NCBI GenBank assembly: GCA_017386965.1
Contig: JAFOGE010000181.1
Location: 1-15,285 of the forward strand
Direction: 5' to 3'
Length of the DNA: 15,285 nt
DNA from: Clostridia bacterium
GTDB lineage: Bacteria; Bacillota; Clostridia; Oscillospirales; CAG-272
This document shows, piece by piece, positions 6,797 to 14,716 of the stretch. A program made the position numbers and the translations under genes. Within the stretch, counting starts at the first letter, position 1; each line of letters opens with the position of its first letter. The notes beneath the pieces are model-generated. The model was not told the DNA's origin. It did not search any database and saw only the letters and a program-made list of their open reading frames with translations.

Positions 6797-7954
6797 ATGA
6801 AGGGAAAACAGAGCGGTGAGCTTGCGGTAATCGCAATGCGCGGCTGCGAGCAGTTCGCAGCAAACGTAGACAGCTATCTCAAGGATTGGCGCAGACATAG
6901 CAGTGCAGACGAGGATACCTTTATCCTTTCGGCCGACTGTCCTCGCTTCAGTTCCGGTGAGGCAAAGGGTATTTTGCATGAGTCGGCACGTGCGAAGGAC
7001 GTCTATATCATTTGTGACGTCTTCAATTACGGCGTGACCTACAAGATGTATGGCATGAACGTCCCGATGAGTCCTGACGATCACTATGCGGATCTGAAGC
7101 GCGTCATCGCCGCTATCGGCGGAAAGGCAAGACGTCTGACCGTAATCATGCCGATGCTTTACGAGGGCCGTCAGCACAAGAAATCCAGCAGAGAATCTCT
7201 GGACTGCGCGCTGATGCTCCAGGAGCTGGTTTCCATGGGCGTTTCCAACATTCTGACCTTCGACGCGCATGATTCCCGCATTTCCAATGCCATTCCGCTT
7301 GCGGGATTTGATAACGTTCGTCCCACCTATCAGATGATCAAGGCCTTGGTGCGCGCCGTTCCCGATGTGCAGATCGACAAGGATCACATGGCCATCATTT
7401 CTCCCGATGAGGGTGCGATGGCGCGGTGTATGTATTACAGCTCCGTGCTTGGCCTGGATATCGGTATGTTCTATAAGAGAAGAAATTACTCCATCGTCAT
7501 CAACGGCCGCAATCCCATTGAGGCACACGAGTATCTGGGACAGGATCTGCACGGCAAGGACGTTATTATCGTGGACGATATGATCTCCTCCGGCGAATCC
7601 ATGCTGGACGTTTGCCGGCAGCTCAAGGAGAAGGGGGCCGAGCGCGTGTTCTGCTTTGCTACCTTTGGGCTTTTCACAGACGGATGCGAGAAGTTCGATC
7701 AGGGCTTCAAGGAGGGAATCTTTGATAAGGTTCTGTCCACCAACCTGGTCTATCGCCGTCCCGAGCTTGCAAGCAAGCCCTGGTTCGTCGAGGTCAATAT
7801 GTGCAAGTATGTTGCCTATCTGATTGATACTCTGAATAACGATGCAACGATCAGTACGCTGCTCAATCCCGTGAAGAGAATCCAGACTCTGGTGGAGAAG
7901 CACCGCAAGGAGCTTGCAAATCAGATCAAGATCAACTTTGAGGATGAGAATTGA
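6797..7954 (+). CDS. prs: Long-form ribose-phosphate pyrophosphokinase (PRPP synthase)
   Basis: The enzyme transfers pyrophosphate from ATP to ribose 5-phosphate to make PRPP for purine, pyrimidine, histidine and NAD synthesis. It has 385 residues, about 70 more than the classical bacterial enzyme. Recognisable elements are GRQHKKSSRESL (124-135, matching the classical RQDRK-ARSREP region but altered), FDAH (155-158), the catalytic-loop KRR (227-229) and the PRPP-binding loop VIIVDDMISSGES (256-268). Extra segments lie near 76-100 and at the C-terminus (about 325-385). Long variants of this kind occur in Clostridia. The ATG has AAAGGAG nine bases upstream. No convincing promoter is seen in the 83 bases after rhaB, so co-transcription is possible. 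The strong terminator at 7977-8021 ends the unit. Confidence 0.88.
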   Translation: MKGKQSGELAVIAMRGCEQFAANVDSYLKDWRRHSSADEDTFILSADCPRFSSGEAKGILHESARAKDVYIICDVFNYGVTYKMYGMNVPMSPDDHYADLKRVIAAIGGKARRLTVIMPMLYEGRQHKKSSRESLDCALMLQELVSMGVSNILTFDAHDSRISNAIPLAGFDNVRPTYQMIKALVRAVPDVQIDKDHMAIISPDEGAMARCMYYSSVLGLDIGMFYKRRNYSIVINGRNPIEAHEYLGQDLHGKDVIIVDDMISSGESMLDVCRQLKEKGAERVFCFATFGLFTDGCEKFDQGFKEGIFDKVLSTNLVYRRPELASKPWFVEVNMCKYVAYLIDTLNNDATISTLLNPVKRIQTLVEKHRKELANQIKINFEDEN

Positions 7955-7976
7955 TTCAAACGAATAAAAGCTTTTT

Positions 7977-8021
7977 GGATGCCGCAGGAGCCAAATCTCC
8001 CTGCGGCATCCCGCTTTTTTT
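7977..8021 (+). terminator. Intrinsic terminator of prs
   Basis: GGATGCCGCAGG (7977-7988) and CCTGCGGCATCC (8000-8011) form a perfect 12-bp GC-rich stem with an 11-base loop. CGC and a run of seven T follow. Confidence 0.95.
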
Positions 8022-8042
8022 ATATCGCTGTTTTGGAAAAAA

Positions 8043-8080
8043 GATCAAAATCGAAGGCTTCAATAAAATATTTTTCATAA
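8043..8080 (+). repeat. Bipartite intergenic element, copy 1
   Basis: GATCAAAATCGA (8043-8054), ten other bases, AAAATATTT (8065-8073), two bases and CATAA (8076-8080). The same two blocks with identical ten-base spacing occur at 14751-14789. Both copies follow the end of one transcription unit and precede the promoter of the next. Function unknown; possibly a regulator site or a dispersed intergenic repeat. Confidence 0.5.
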
Positions 8081-8095
8081 ATCTGAAAAAAACAG

Positions 8096-8124
8096 TTGCT
8101 TTTCTCAAAAAAGTATGATATGAT
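8096..8124 (+). promoter_or_regulatory. Sigma-A promoter of the DivIVA-domain gene
   Basis: TTGCTT (8096-8101) and TATGAT (8119-8124) are 17 bases apart, and TGA before the -10 gives an extended -10. Transcription should start near 8131, leaving a leader of about 60 bases. Confidence 0.8.
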
Positions 8125-8140
8125 AAAGGAGTAGAAATGG

Positions 8141-8164
8141 AGGATTTGTCAACAAACGAATCCT
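8141..8164 (+). promoter_or_regulatory. Leader hairpin upstream of the DivIVA-domain gene
   Basis: AGGATTTGT (8141-8149) pairs with ACGAATCCT (8156-8164) over nine base pairs including one G-U, with loop CAACAA. It lies at the 5' end of the predicted leader, ahead of the unpaired GGAGG at 8179-8183. A 5' stem of this sort can stabilise mRNA. No T-run follows, so it is not a terminator. Confidence 0.5.
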
Positions 8165-8191
8165 ACCCTTGGAAATTCGGAGGTTTATATC

Positions 8192-8920
8192 ATGGCAGAG
8201 ATTACAGTTCAGTTCAAAAACAAGATAAACGGCTATGACAAGGCTGAGGTAAACCAGTTCGTGCAGGATGCGGAAGCTAAGCTGCAGGAAAGAGCGCTTG
8301 CCCTTGCTACCTTGCAGCAGCGCGTTGTCGAGCTTGAGGCAAGACTGACCAAAATCACCGGAGATGACGAGTCCGTTGAGGAAAAGCTTGAGCTTTATGA
8401 CAAGCTGATGAAGAAGATGGACGGCGACTATAACAACCTTCTGGCTCCTGCCGTTGCCAAGGCAAAGGCCATTGAGGAGAAGGCTCAGCGCGAGTACGAG
8501 ATCCGTATGGATCAGGCACGTTGCACCGCAGAGGGAATCTATGCGGAAACGGCTGACCGTATCGCAGGTGTGGTAGACGCAAACATGGACAGACTCTATG
8601 CGCTGCTCGACCAGTTCATTTACTCCAAGACGCTTGCCGGCCGTTTTGATGCATTCATTAAGGATTGCAAGACCATCTCCGCAAAGATCAGTGCTGCCGC
8701 TTCTACGGCAAAGCAGCTTCCCAAGAAGGCGTATGACAAGATCAAGGTCGGTGTACAGAATACATATGCCATCGCCAAGGAAAAGGTCGCTGCAACCGTG
8801 GAGTCCTATAAGGAGGCCGTTGCGGCTGCTGAGGCTGAGGCAGAGGTTGTCGAGGCAGAGGCAGAAGCTCCTGTGGTAGAGGTTGAGGCTGCTGAGGTAG
8901 CTGTTGAGGCTGCGGAGTAA
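8192..8920 (+). CDS. DivIVA-domain coiled-coil protein with Ala/Glu/Val tail
   Basis: The protein has 242 residues. Residues 8-31 (FKNKINGYDKAEVNQFVQDA...) match the N-terminal DivIVA/GpsB lipid-binding domain, with the typical GYD-x-x-EVNxFV motif. Heptad-rich coiled coil follows at about 25-55 and 85-130. A lysine-rich stretch is near 170-205. The last 33 residues (210-242) contain only Ala, Glu, Val and one Pro. DivIVA proteins gather at curved membrane such as poles and septa and recruit other proteins. Here the usual ylmH/sepF/ileS neighbours are missing, so it is probably a specialised relative rather than the main cell-division DivIVA. It has GGAGG eight bases before the ATG. The regulator gene 48 bases downstream has no clear promoter of its own and may be co-transcribed. 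Confidence 0.83.
   Translation: MAEITVQFKNKINGYDKAEVNQFVQDAEAKLQERALALATLQQRVVELEARLTKITGDDESVEEKLELYDKLMKKMDGDYNNLLAPAVAKAKAIEEKAQREYEIRMDQARCTAEGIYAETADRIAGVVDANMDRLYALLDQFIYSKTLAGRFDAFIKDCKTISAKISAAASTAKQLPKKAYDKIKVGVQNTYAIAKEKVAATVESYKEAVAAAEAEAEVVEAEAEAPVVEVEAAEVAVEAAE
8819..8917 (+). repeat. Low-complexity GAGGCN/GAGGTN coding repeat
   Basis: The end of the DivIVA-domain gene is built of irregular GAGGC, GAGGT and GCTG units coding for Ala, Glu and Val. Such repeats can expand or shrink by slippage, so the tail length may vary between strains. Confidence 0.6.
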
Positions 8921-8968
8921 GATTCCGGGAGTCTATACGTTTGATATAAGGAAGGAAGATTCGTTCTC

Positions 8969-9853
8969 ATGAATATCGGTCAAAAAATCCGAGAGCTGCG
9001 TGTGGCTAAGCTGATGACGCAAGCAGAGCTGGCCGGCTCGCAGATCACTCGGAATATGCTGAGCTGCATTGAGAACGGATCTGCCATGCCTTCGCTTTCT
9101 ACCGTCCTCTATATTGCCGGCAGGCTCAATGTGCCGGCGGGCTTTCTGCTCGCAGAGGAGGGCGATGAAGCGATCTACCGTAAGATGAACAGCTTTTCTA
9201 ATATCAAGCGCGCATACATGGCGGGAGATCTTCGGGGATGCCGCAATCTTTGTGTGTCCGCTTGTCCAAAAGCGGATGATGAGATCAGCTTACTGCTCGC
9301 GAACTGCGATATTGGTATCGCAGAGGAGGAATTCCTCGAGGGTAGGCTTCGCTCAGCATGCCGCTTTTTTGATGAGGCGCTCTCTTATGCAGAAAAGACC
9401 ATGTATTCCACTGCACATATCAAGTCTGTGGCAAAGGTGTATTTTCGCTATATGGAGCGGATCTCTCCTACGTTGTATTCCGATTATTTGGATGAGGACG
9501 GAGCCTCTGACCTGGTATGGAATTCGCCCTTTGCTGCGTATGTTGATGCCCTGGAGGCCCTGGATCAAGGGGATCTTCAAGTTGCGGAGCGTTATCTTGC
9601 CGCACAAGAAGGGAGCTCCTTTTTCTCCCATCACGTGCGTATTCGTTGTATGATGGAGCGAAGAGAATATTCGGATGCTAAGGAAGCGTTGCTGCACCTG
9701 CTGCATGCCGCAACCCCCTTGCGGGAGGTAGAGCTTTATACGGCTCTTTGCGAATTGGAGATTGCTTGCCGGGAAACCGAGGATTTCAAGGGGGCTTACC
9801 GCTATGCAAACGAAAAGCTCCAATCCCTGGAGCAGCTGCTGAAAGAATTTTAG
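8969..9853 (+). CDS. XRE-family transcriptional regulator with helical-repeat C-terminal domain
   Basis: The protein has 294 residues. Residues 4-62 are an XRE/Cro-C1 helix-turn-helix domain: IGQKIRELRVAKLMTQAELA, then NMLSCIENGSAMPSLSTVLYIAGRL with the usual IENG between helices. Residues about 75-290 are all helical with TPR-like pairs (for example AYVDALEALDQGDLQVAERYL at 190-210 and EYSDAKEALLHLL at 233-245). The layout is that of RNPP-like regulators such as Rgg and PlcR, many of which sense peptides, but no peptide gene is evident nearby. Similar HTH-TPR proteins without a peptide ligand are common in Clostridia. The start has a diffuse GGAAGGAAG about ten bases before the ATG. It lies 48 bases after the DivIVA-domain gene. 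Target genes are unknown. Confidence 0.83.
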   Translation: MNIGQKIRELRVAKLMTQAELAGSQITRNMLSCIENGSAMPSLSTVLYIAGRLNVPAGFLLAEEGDEAIYRKMNSFSNIKRAYMAGDLRGCRNLCVSACPKADDEISLLLANCDIGIAEEEFLEGRLRSACRFFDEALSYAEKTMYSTAHIKSVAKVYFRYMERISPTLYSDYLDEDGASDLVWNSPFAAYVDALEALDQGDLQVAERYLAAQEGSSFFSHHVRIRCMMERREYSDAKEALLHLLHAATPLREVELYTALCELEIACRETEDFKGAYRYANEKLQSLEQLLKEF

Positions 9854-9902
9854 AGGTACTGCCACGTCCTTGCGTGCGCCCGGTGCCTCTTTCTTTTTCT
9901 TT
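9852..9902 (+). terminator. Probable terminator after the XRE regulator
   Basis: AGAGGTACT (9852-9860) pairs with GGTGCCTCT (9882-9890) over nine pairs, two of them G-U. The loop can form a further CACG/CGTG stem. TTCTTTTTCTTT follows. The stem begins inside the TAG stop codon. The T-run is interrupted, so efficiency is uncertain. Confidence 0.7.
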
Positions 9903-9934
9903 GAAAAAACGCTGGATTTTTTGCAAGAAAAGTA

Positions 9935-9963
9935 TTGAAAATGCATAGGCATTATGCTATAAT
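9935..9963 (+). promoter_or_regulatory. Sigma-A promoter of ddh-trmO with inverted repeat in the spacer
   Basis: TTGAAA (9935-9940) and TATAAT (9958-9963) are 17 bases apart, with TGC giving an extended -10. Inside the spacer, GCATA (9943-9947), five bases and TATGC (9953-9957) form a perfect inverted repeat. That is where a repressor could block RNA polymerase; the repressor is speculative. Confidence 0.85.
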
Positions 9964-10008
9964 TAACACCGACGATGCGAGGATGCATCTTGAAAGGGTG
10001 GTCACACA

Positions 10009-10992
10009 ATGGGCATACGAATCGGCATATTTGGATATGGAAATCTTGGCCGTGGCGTGGAATGCGCCATTCGGCAAAATCAAGATATGGAATTGGTTGC
10101 TATTTTCACCAGAAGGGACCCGGCCTCGGTGCAGACCATAGGAGGGGCTCCCGTGCTTTCGGCAGATTCGGTGGAACGGATGACAGAGAGCATCGATGTC
10201 ATGATTCTTTGCGGCGGCAGTGCCAAGGATCTGCCCGTGCAGACTCCTATGCTTGCAAGGCTCTTTAACGTAGTGGACAGCTTCGACACGCACGCGCGTA
10301 TTCCGGAGCATTTTGCCAACGTGGATTCCGAAGCAAAAAACGGCGGCAAGGTGGCTCTGATTTCGGTTGGCTGGGATCCCGGACTCTTCTCCCTCAACCG
10401 CCTTTATGCAGCCGCCATTCTTCCCGAGGGAACCGATTATACCTTCTGGGGCAAGGGGGTCAGCCAAGGGCATTCTGACGCAATTCGGCGCATTGAGGGC
10501 GTCCTGGATGCAAAGCAATACACGATCCCTGTAGAGGAGGCTCTTCGTGCAGTTCGCGCAGGAGAGGATCCGGTGCTTACTGCTCGGCAGAAGCACTTAC
10601 GTGAATGCTTTGTCGTGGCCGACGAGAATGCGGATCGGGAACGGATCGAGAGAGAGATCTGCGAGATGCCGCACTATTTTGCAAATTATGACACAACGGT
10701 GCATTTTATTTCCATGGAGGAGCTTCAACGCGACCATAAGGGAATTCCGCATGGCGGATCGGTGATCCGTTGCGGAAAAACCGGTGAAAACGGTGAGAAT
10801 CGTCATATCGTTGAATATAACCTTAAGCTGGATTCCAACCCCGAGTTTACGGCATCGGTTCTGGTTGCTTATGCACGTGCGGCTTTTCGCATGAGCTGTG
10901 AGGGACAGACCGGATGCAAAACGGTTTTGGACGTTCCGCCTGCTTATTTGAGTGCTTGCGCGCCTGACGAGCTGCGCAGCAAATTGCTTTGA
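10009..10992 (+). CDS. ddh: Meso-diaminopimelate D-dehydrogenase
   Basis: The NADPH enzyme converts tetrahydrodipicolinate plus ammonia directly to meso-diaminopimelate, the one-step route to lysine and to the peptidoglycan cross-linking residue. The protein has 327 residues, the family length. Motifs: dinucleotide-binding GIFGYGNLGRG (6-16), CGGSAKDLP (68-76), DSFDTHARIPEHF (90-102), GWDPGLFS (121-128), GHSDAIRRIEGV (154-165) and the C-terminal DVPPAYLS (308-315). The ATG has GGGTGG seven bases upstream. trmO starts six bases after the stop. No other dap gene is in the window, so whether the cell also has the succinylase, acetylase or aminotransferase routes cannot be said. Confidence 0.95.
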   Translation: MGIRIGIFGYGNLGRGVECAIRQNQDMELVAIFTRRDPASVQTIGGAPVLSADSVERMTESIDVMILCGGSAKDLPVQTPMLARLFNVVDSFDTHARIPEHFANVDSEAKNGGKVALISVGWDPGLFSLNRLYAAAILPEGTDYTFWGKGVSQGHSDAIRRIEGVLDAKQYTIPVEEALRAVRAGEDPVLTARQKHLRECFVVADENADRERIEREICEMPHYFANYDTTVHFISMEELQRDHKGIPHGGSVIRCGKTGENGENRHIVEYNLKLDSNPEFTASVLVAYARAAFRMSCEGQTGCKTVLDVPPAYLSACAPDELRSKLL

Positions 10993-10998
10993 TCTGCT

Positions 10999-11679
10999 AT
11001 GCAGCATCACTTTGACGTCATCGCGCGGATCCATACGGATTTTCCAACCAAATTCGGCATTCCGCGCCAGAGTGGATTGGTAGAGGAGCTGAAGGCCGAG
11101 ATCGTTATGGAGCCGGCTTATCGGGATCCTGCCGCCGTGCGCGGATTGGAGGGCTTTTCTCACATTTGGCTGATTTGGAATTTTTCCGAGTCGGAGCGAG
11201 AGGGATGGTCCGCCGCCGTGACTCCGCCGCGCCTTGGCGGAAAAAAGCGAATGGGTGTTTTTGCAACTCGTTCGCCCTTTCGTCCGAATCCGATCGGATT
11301 GTCCTGCGTGCGTCTGGAGGAGATTCTGTTTGATCACAGAGGAACGGTGTTGCGCGTTTCCGGTGCGGATCTGATGGACGGAACGCCGATCTATGATATC
11401 AAGCCATATCTTCCGCTTTCCGATTGCCATCCCGATGCGAGTGCCGGCTTTGCCGAAAACACGGCAGGAGATCGGTTGCAGGTGATTTTTCCGCAGGAGC
11501 TGGCCGCTATGATTCCGGAGGATCGCCTGCAGGGGCTGATCGCAGCCCTGCGAGGAGATCCGCGTCCGGGATATCAGAATGATCCAACCCGGGAATACGG
11601 CTTCAATTTCATGCATTTCGACGTTCGGTTTTGCGTTGCGGACGGCGTTTTGACCGTCACCGAGATCGAGGTGCTCTGA
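10999..11679 (+). CDS. trmO: tRNA (t6A37) N6-methyltransferase TrmO/TsaA-like
   Basis: TrmO uses S-adenosylmethionine to methylate t6A37 in the tRNA-Thr that reads ACY codons, a decoding fine-tuning step. The protein has 226 residues, with family motifs GLEGFSHIWLIW (49-60), GVFATRSPFRPNPIG (86-100), DLMDGTPIYDIKPYLP (124-139) and a C-terminal NDPTREYGFNF region (194-204). It starts six bases after ddh with no good ribosome binding site, so it is probably translated by coupling to ddh. The pairing of these two genes has no obvious metabolic reason. The function is by family. The older name for the domain is UPF0066/VirR-like TsaA. Confidence 0.9.
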   Translation: MQHHFDVIARIHTDFPTKFGIPRQSGLVEELKAEIVMEPAYRDPAAVRGLEGFSHIWLIWNFSESEREGWSAAVTPPRLGGKKRMGVFATRSPFRPNPIGLSCVRLEEILFDHRGTVLRVSGADLMDGTPIYDIKPYLPLSDCHPDASAGFAENTAGDRLQVIFPQELAAMIPEDRLQGLIAALRGDPRPGYQNDPTREYGFNFMHFDVRFCVADGVLTVTEIEVL

Positions 11680-11703
11680 CCTTTTACATTTTTTTTGCTT
11701 TTT

Positions 11704-11748
11704 GCGCCCGCACTTCGCTTCTTTGCGATGCGGGCGCATATTTTTCTT
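11704..11748 (+). terminator. Intrinsic terminator of ddh-trmO
   Basis: GCGCCCGCA (11704-11712) pairs with TGCGGGCGC (11729-11737). The loop forms a second TCGC/GCGA stem. ATATTTTTCTT follows. The T-run ends directly at the -35 box of the next promoter. Confidence 0.92.
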
Positions 11749-11775
11749 GACAGATCAGGTGAAAGGTGATATAAT
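11747..11775 (+). promoter_or_regulatory. Perfect-consensus sigma-A promoter of rsuA-tex
   Basis: TTGACA (11747-11752) and TATAAT (11770-11775) are separated by 17 bases, with TGA before the -10. Both hexamers are full consensus. Transcription should start near 11782, followed by AAGGAGG seven bases before the rsuA ATG. Confidence 0.93.
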
Positions 11776-11808
11776 AATATAGATATGTTTTTGTAAGGAG
11801 GAGTCCCG

Positions 11809-12531
11809 ATGCGATTGGATAAGCTGCTTTCGGAATGTGGTCTTGCCACCCGAAGCGAAGCCTCGCGCGCCGCGCGAGCAGGGAAGATCCAGGTCAATGG
11901 GATCCCTGCATTGAAGCCGGATTGGAAGGTGGATCCCGAGAAGGATGAGATCGTATATTGCGGTGAGCGTGTCCTCTACCAAAAATTTCTCTATCTGATG
12001 CTCAATAAGCCGGACGGCTACGTCAGTGCGACGGAGGACGGGAAGGATCCAACGGTAACCGAGCTGTTTCCGGAGGAGTATCGCCGGCAGGGGATCTTTC
12101 CGTGCGGTCGATTGGATAAGCACACCCTTGGATTGATGCTTTTGACGAACGACGGAGTGCTTTCGCACCGTCTTCTTGCTCCCAAAAGCCACGTTGCAAA
12201 GACGTATGCCTTTTCCGTCAAGTTTCCGCTCTCAAATGCGGATATTTCTGCCTTGGAGGCCGGTGTAGATATCGGCGGATATGTGACGAAGCCGTGTAAG
12301 GTTTCTCTTTCAAACCCGAAAGCGGGACAAATCACGATCGTCGAAGGAAAATATCATCAGATCAAGCTGATGATGCAGGCAGTGCATAATCAGATCACCT
12401 CGCTCGAACGTATTTCCTTCGGCCCGCTGACACTGGATCCTTCTCTGACAAGAGGCACTTGGCGTCCGTTGTCGCAGGAGGAGATCGAAGCTCTGCGTCG
12501 AGAAGCCCATACAGTTGAAAAGAACCCATAA
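11809..12531 (+). CDS. rsuA: RsuA-family 16S rRNA pseudouridine synthase
   Basis: RsuA-type enzymes convert a uridine in small-subunit rRNA (U516 in E. coli) to pseudouridine. The protein has 240 residues: an N-terminal S4 RNA-binding domain (MRLDKLLSECGLATRSEA, 1-18, continuing to about 50), LNKPDGYVSAT (65-75), and the catalytic motif GRLDKHTLGLMLLTNDG (100-116) with D103 as the expected nucleophile. The C-terminal EGKYHQIKLMM (179-189) is also family-typical. The layout fits RsuA rather than RluB or RluE, but the exact rRNA site is inferred from the family. It is the first gene of a two-gene unit, with tex starting 22 bases after the stop. Confidence 0.88.
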   Translation: MRLDKLLSECGLATRSEASRAARAGKIQVNGIPALKPDWKVDPEKDEIVYCGERVLYQKFLYLMLNKPDGYVSATEDGKDPTVTELFPEEYRRQGIFPCGRLDKHTLGLMLLTNDGVLSHRLLAPKSHVAKTYAFSVKFPLSNADISALEAGVDIGGYVTKPCKVSLSNPKAGQITIVEGKYHQIKLMMQAVHNQITSLERISFGPLTLDPSLTRGTWRPLSQEEIEALRREAHTVEKNP

Positions 12532-12553
12532 AAGAAAGGATCATTTACCGTTC

Positions 12554-14716
12554 ATGAACATTCTCGAGAAGATTGCCCAAGAGTTTCATCTGAAGCTTGA
12601 TCAGGTCGAAAAGACCGTTGCATTGATTGACGAGGGGAACACCATCCCTTTCATTGCCCGTTATCGCAAGGAGGTCACCGGCAGCCTTGACGACAACGTT
12701 CTTCGTGATTTGAATGACAGACTGAACTTCCTCCGCAATATCGAAAAGCGCAAGCAGGAGGTGTCTGATCTGATCACCGCGCAGGAGAAGATGACTCCCG
12801 AGATCCAGGCCGCGATCGACGCGGCGCAGACCATTACCGAGGTGGACGATATTTACCGTCCCTTCCGTCCTCACCGCAAGACACGCGCTTCGGTTGCAAG
12901 AGAGAAGGGGCTGGAGGAGCTTGCAGCGCGGATCTACGCACAGGAGCCCTCCTACGATCCTGCGATCGAGGTGATTGCCGAGTCCTTTATCAGCCAGGAG
13001 AAGGGCGTTGCCAGTGTGGAGGAAGCCATTCAAGGCGCCAAGGATATCATTGCCGAGGAGGTTTCGGATAATGCTGAGTTCCGTAAGGAGCTTCGCCGCT
13101 TGACCTTTGAGTTCGGCTTGCTTTCCACCAAGCAGGCAAAGGATGAGGATTCTGTCTATGCGCAGTATTACGCTTACAGCGAACCGCTTAAGAAGGTGCT
13201 TCCGCACCGCGTCCTCGCGATCAATCGCGGCGAAAAAGAGGAGTACCTGAAGGTCAGTGTTACGGTTGCTACCGAGATCGTCCTCAATTATCTTTTCTCG
13301 CAAACACTGTTGAATAACGGAAGCCCTGCGGAAAAATACGTGTCCGCTGCAGTTATGGATAGCTATGACCGCTTAATCGCTCCCTCGATCGAGCGTGAGA
13401 TCCGCAACGATATTTTTGACAATGCAAGCGAAGGCGCGATCAAGGTCTTTGCCGACAATCTCAGCCACCTTCTGATGCAATCTCCCTTGAAGGGAAAGAC
13501 GGTTCTCGGCTTTGATCCGGGCTATGCGCACGGATGCAAGCTGGCGGTGGTGGATAAGACCGGAAAGGTGGTTGATACCGCCGTGATCTATCCCGTAAAG
13601 CCCCGCGAGGAGATCGAGAAGAGCAAATCCATCCTCAAGCGTCTGATCACAAGACATCACGTGGACGTGATCGCGATTGGAAACGGAACCGCCTCCAAGG
13701 AGAGCGAGATCTTTATTGCGGGACTGCTGAAGGAGATTCCCGAGAACGTCAAGTATATCGTCGTCAGCGAGGCCGGCGCATCCATTTACTCTGCGTCCAA
13801 GCTGGCGGCCGAGGAATTCCCGGAGTTTGACGTTATGCAGAGAAGCGCGGTATCGATTGCAAGACGCTTGCAGGATCCGCTGGCAGAGCTGATCAAGATC
13901 GACCCCAAGGGAATCGGTGTGGGTCAGTATCAGCACGATATGAAGCAGGCACGCTTGGATGAGGCTCTGGGAGGAGTGGTTGAGGATTGCGTGAACGCCG
14001 TTGGTGTCGATATCAATACGGCTTCCTATTCCTTGCTTTCCTATATCTCGGGAATCAATATCACCTCCGCGAAGAACATTGTAAAGTACCGTGAGGAAAA
14101 CGGAGAGTTCGCTTCCCGCGCCCAGCTTCTCAAGGTTCCGCGCATCGGAGCAAAGGCGTTTGAGCAGGCGGCAGGATTTTTGCGTGTGCCCGGCGGAAAG
14201 GAAATTTTTGATAACACCGGAGTCCATCCCGAGTCCTATCGCGCCGCCGCGGATCTTTTGGCGATGTTCGGCTATACGAGAGAGGACGTTGTGGAAGGGA
14301 AGCTGCAGGATCTTGGCACAAAGGTCAAGGGAGCCGGCTATTCCGCAGTTGCGGCAAAGCTTGAGATCGGTGAGCCTACCCTGAAGGATATCCTCTCTGA
14401 GCTGGAAAAGCCCGGACGCGATATCCGCGACACGCTGCCGCCTCCCGTGCTCCGTGATGATATTCTCAGCTTGGAGGATCTCAAGCCCGATATGGAGCTG
14501 ACGGGAACCGTGCGAAACGTGATCGACTTTGGTGCGTTTGTAGATATCGGCGTTCACCAGGATGGCTTGGTTCACATTTCTCAGCTTTCCGATCGCTTTG
14601 TTAAGCATCCCTCCGACGTGGTCAAGGTCGGAGATATCGTCAAGGTCCGTGTCCTGAGCGTGGACGTTCCGAAAAAGCGGATTTCTTTGACGATGAAGGC
14701 GAAATCCAAGGCGTAA
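12554..14716 (+). CDS. tex: Tex-family S1 RNA-binding protein
   Basis: Tex is a conserved nucleic acid-binding protein related to eukaryotic Spt6 and linked to transcription and RNA handling. The protein has 720 residues, matching the family. Order of parts: helical N-terminal region with LIDEGNTIPFIARYRKEVTG (25-44), YqgF/RuvC-like fold (about 312-440, with VLGFDPGYAHG at 317-327), helix-hairpin-helix region (about 480-550), and a C-terminal S1 domain (about 645-717, GTVRNVIDFGAFVDIG). The frame extends back to a TTG at 12515 overlapping rsuA. The ATG at 12554 is preferred because homology starts with MNILEKIAQE. Its ribosome binding site (AAAGGA, about 13 bases upstream) is rather distant. 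It is co-transcribed with rsuA. No strong terminator follows. Confidence 0.94.
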   Translation: MNILEKIAQEFHLKLDQVEKTVALIDEGNTIPFIARYRKEVTGSLDDNVLRDLNDRLNFLRNIEKRKQEVSDLITAQEKMTPEIQAAIDAAQTITEVDDIYRPFRPHRKTRASVAREKGLEELAARIYAQEPSYDPAIEVIAESFISQEKGVASVEEAIQGAKDIIAEEVSDNAEFRKELRRLTFEFGLLSTKQAKDEDSVYAQYYAYSEPLKKVLPHRVLAINRGEKEEYLKVSVTVATEIVLNYLFSQTLLNNGSPAEKYVSAAVMDSYDRLIAPSIEREIRNDIFDNASEGAIKVFADNLSHLLMQSPLKGKTVLGFDPGYAHGCKLAVVDKTGKVVDTAVIYPVKPREEIEKSKSILKRLITRHHVDVIAIGNGTASKESEIFIAGLLKEIPENVKYIVVSEAGASIYSASKLAAEEFPEFDVMQRSAVSIARRLQDPLAELIKIDPKGIGVGQYQHDMKQARLDEALGGVVEDCVNAVGVDINTASYSLLSYISGINITSAKNIVKYREENGEFASRAQLLKVPRIGAKAFEQAAGFLRVPGGKEIFDNTGVHPESYRAAADLLAMFGYTREDVVEGKLQDLGTKVKGAGYSAVAAKLEIGEPTLKDILSELEKPGRDIRDTLPPPVLRDDILSLEDLKPDMELTGTVRNVIDFGAFVDIGVHQDGLVHISQLSDRFVKHPSDVVKVGDIVKVRVLSVDVPKKRISLTMKAKSKA

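Noticed and set aside
6728..7903. Open frame of 391 codons on the minus strand opposite prs
   Set aside because: It mirrors the prs frame, which has clear catalytic motifs; long antisense frames are common opposite genes with this codon bias.
8137..8238. Possible 33-codon upstream reading frame in the leader of the DivIVA-domain gene, overlapping its start
   Set aside because: Its AAAGGAG (8125-8131) lies immediately after the -10 box, before or at the predicted transcription start, so the ribosome binding site would not be in the mRNA. The codons give no recognisable peptide.
10597..11739. Open frame of 380 codons on the minus strand opposite ddh and trmO
   Set aside because: It crosses two well-supported genes and the trmO terminator and shows no domain.
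13373..14608. Open frame of 411 codons on the minus strand opposite tex
   Set aside because: The tex frame is conserved over its full length; the antisense translation has no recognisable features.
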